The notes under the pieces are model-generated. The model was given only the letters and a program-made list of their open reading frames with translations, did not search any database and was not told where the DNA came from. Of a stretch of 21,772 nucleotides of DNA, positions 19,651 to 21,772 are shown piece after piece; position 1 is the stretch's first letter, and every line of letters starts with the position of its first letter. A program made the position numbers and the translations under genes. The stretch comes from Bondarzewia mesenterica (lineage: Eukaryota > Basidiomycota > Agaricomycetes > Russulales > Bondarzewiaceae): contig SGPL01000550.1 in assembly GCA_004802705.1 (NCBI GenBank), positions 1-21,772 of the forward strand, in the 5' to 3' direction.

Positions 19651-21035
19651 TTATGATGCATAAGAATAAGATCCAACACTGCCATTTATAAAATTATGCA
19701 GATGATGATCCACTGCATGTGCAGTGGTAGTACTAATTACTAAAATAATGTGGAAGGCATTAATGATAATTATAGTCAAAAAGATGGTGAGAAAAATTTG
19801 AATAAAGTTAATATGGGCCACTGCCCCAAGCAATTCCACTCGTTCCCTCTCTATTTTACCATCTTTCTTCTGAGAGAGGTTATAGATTCAACATAATTTT
19901 AAAAGACAATAATATAATATATCTAGTCTTGTGTGCTTCTAAATTTTGATATCAGAAGGACTGTCATTAACAACTAACTAGTTCACTGACTGAAAATACA
20001 TGTATAGCCATCATCACCACCTACAACCACCTAGCCCTTGAGTCCATCCTGAATATTGAAGAGAGAAATTTTTGAGAACTGAATGAGAGAATATTTTTAG
20101 CCTTTCTATTGAAGAAAAGTTATATTCATCGACACCACTAAGAAGATTGATTATAAAGAGGCTTTTGCTGTTAAGACCTAGATTAGCATTTTTACTATTA
20201 GATAGTTAGTACCTTTCAAAAGAAACAGCTAATGAATGAGTACATACATGTAGGAAGCATCTTTGATCACTTGAGACTCCACAGCTAGACAGAATAATAA
20301 AAACTTATTATGGAGTTCAACTATGTTATAATTTAAGGTTAATAGATATATACATTTCATGAGACTCTAAATAATACACAATGATGCTAAAATCTCTATC
20401 ACAGAAGTAGATGTTTTTGCTAATATATTCTTAGGTGGCGACAATATTAAACTTATAAATATGCCTGTTAATTATATAAATACAATATAAATAATGCACG
20501 AAGTGTAACTACCTTCATCTGTAGTTGGCATCTTCCACACTTGAGGTAAATCTCCTCCTGTGGTGGTAATTTGACTATGTACAGAGTCATATGCAATATT
20601 TTCTATAGCTCTATCATCATAGGCAACAGTCAAAGATATAAATTTGAAATGAGATTGGAAGGTATAGTTAGTCAAAAGTCTTTAGGTGATAAGGTTAGTA
20701 CATTTATATCTCCCCACCAATACAAATGTAGAGTGCCATCAGCACAGCTGAATATAAATGCCTTTTTATTGCTTGCACCAAGATCAATTTAAGCAATGGC
20801 AGTAATTGGACTATAAAATATGCAATTGATTTCTTAAATGTTTTCGCCCATATAGAGATTCCATACAATAAGAACTGCATCATTGCTTTAAAAAAAAGCT
20901 GTCATTTACATGTTAATGAAGGCATTGAGATATATTTACCTCCACTAAGGAGACATATATAGTCTAAACTAATCACCAAAGAGCTGATGCCCTCTTGTGA
21001 GCAGCAAGAGTCTTCATCAAGGTGACCTGATATCT
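19651..21035 (-). pseudogene. WD40-repeat protein pseudogene with C-terminal membrane segment
   Basis: Minus-strand remnant of a WD40 (beta-propeller) protein of a kind abundant in Agaricomycete genomes, function unknown. In gene order: an exon with ISSLVISLDYICLLSGG (to 20940); a canonical GT-AG intron of 54 bp (20939-20886); an exon with NDAVLIVWNLYMGEN and SCADGTLHLYW (20885-about 20700); a blade with ENIAYDSVHSQITTTGG and LPQVWKM (20675-20513); a 48 bp GT-AG intron (20512-20465); then LLSGVDEYNFSSIERLKIFS (near 20130), VVVGGDDGYTCIFSVS (near 20030) and NDSPSDIKI followed by TAG for Trp (near 19950). The last 62 codons (19839-19651) contain a strongly hydrophobic helix (about residues 12-36), like the membrane tail seen in some members. 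Stops at Gln and Trp positions and at least two frame changes mark it as broken. The start may lie further right, to about 21250. Confidence 0.7.
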
Positions 21036-21480
21036 ATCTATAAAACAAGTGCCAAATTAACAAAATTGACCTATAATGACTTACTGAAGAAACTAAAGTT
21101 TTGGCCTTAGACATTGACATAATTTAGATACTGGAGTTTCAATAAAGCTGAATGTAGAACATATTACATTATATATATAGGGTAGAGAACAAAAAGAAAA
21201 ACAACTTTACAATAAACTCACTCTTTTGATAATTGTGTACCAAGGCTGCTATAGTTTCCAATGCTAAGAGCAGATACAATTATCAGAAGGTAAGGACCTT
21301 GTTGAATACAGCACAACTTATTAATATTTTTAGCATTTTAAAATTATATAAATATAAATAATAGATAATATAGAGATTTGAGACTTATTGTCAATGGAAT
21401 AATAATGTAGAATCCAACATAGACAAAAGCACGCCATAGGGGATGATATAATAATGGATAAAAAAACAAAAGATCACTAA
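21036..21480. other. no gene recognised
   Basis: AT-rich; it could contain the promoter and first exon of the WD40 remnant, but no frame here is convincing. Confidence 0.35.
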
Positions 21481-21654
21481 ATGAAAGAAACTACAGCTCA
21501 AGTCAATCAAAGTCTAATGTATACATATGAGAAAGACTGGCGACACACTTATAAAGCTAAATATAAATTGCTGCCTAATAGAGACATTGATCTACAAGAA
21601 TTAGCTCGACAGCTAGAACTCATAAACTATCTAGTGAGTCACCTACCAAATTGA
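21481..21654 (+). CDS. short unidentified ORF, possibly an exon
   Basis: ATG at 21481 opens 57 codons of soluble, protein-like sequence (charged, with LLPNRDIDLQELARQLELI in the second half, probably helical). It ends in TGA, after which the same frame stays open for another 14 codons, so the stop could be a decayed CGA. I recognise no family. It diverges from the WD40 remnant. It may be the start or an exon of a gene continuing beyond the window. Confidence 0.3.
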   Translation: MKETTAQVNQSLMYTYEKDWRHTYKAKYKLLPNRDIDLQELARQLELINYLVSHLPN

Positions 21655-21772
21655 TGTTCAAAAACTAAAATTAAAACTCACTATATCAGGTCATAGACCC
21701 CAATAATTGCTGACTGTTCTATAAGTACAGTCTACAAAGACTTAAAGTGGGAGATATAGAGGATCTTATCAA

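Overview
The window looks like repeat-dense, decayed DNA from a basidiomycete fungus, most likely an Agaricomycete. The sequence is AT-rich, CG dinucleotides look rare, and the recognisable coding remnants have homologues I know from Agaricomycete genomes: a Tnp2-like (CACTA/En-Spm type) transposase, a WD40 protein with short 48-54 bp GT-AG introns, and a Ty1/copia retrotransposon. Nearly all coding remnants carry in-frame stops where the family has Gln, Arg or Trp (CAA/CAG/CGA or TGG changed to TAA/TAG/TGA). That is C-to-T decay on one strand or the other, as expected from RIP-like mutation or deamination of methylated cytosine. I see no intact gene of clear function. The assignment to a lineage is inference from protein families remembered, not from a search.

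Layout. 1-2050: an uncharacterised coding remnant with one long unbroken stretch (928-1761). 2051-2602: a ~110 bp direct repeat and a MITE with perfect 17 bp inverted ends. 3300-3562: a probable tRNA-derived SINE on the minus strand. 3563-4935: AT-rich filler. 4940-5515: a ~55 bp minisatellite. 5691-6017: a small unidentified minus-strand ORF. 6898-8978 and 17784-about 19420: the two halves of one Tnp2-like transposase pseudogene. Between them, 8979-17781, lies an 8.8 kb insertion whose ends are long inverted arms, flanked by a candidate target duplication (TAATGTCA/TCATGTCA, 7 of 8 identical). Reading through the duplication rejoins the transposase in the same frame. 19651-about 21035: a WD40 pseudogene on the minus strand, convergent with the transposase. 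21040-21772: little, apart from one 57-codon ORF.

The insertion is the most interesting object. Each arm begins with a unique ~110 bp end, followed by an array of 45-65 bp repeats and then 160 bp repeats, and the right arm is the reverse complement of the left. The 160 bp units alternate between two types, giving a dimer of about 325 bp. This is the architecture of fold-back (FB/Galileo-like) elements: long inverted ends built from tandem repeats, with no visible protein gene. A degenerate copia element (11219-16383, LTRs, primer-binding site, polypurine tract, broken gag-pol) has inserted inside the 160 bp array, and a second copy of the MITE (16575-16763) sits exactly at the hinge between the two orientations. 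Without these two passengers the fold-back element would be about 3.4 kb. The nesting gives an order of events: transposase gene, then fold-back insertion, then copia and MITE.
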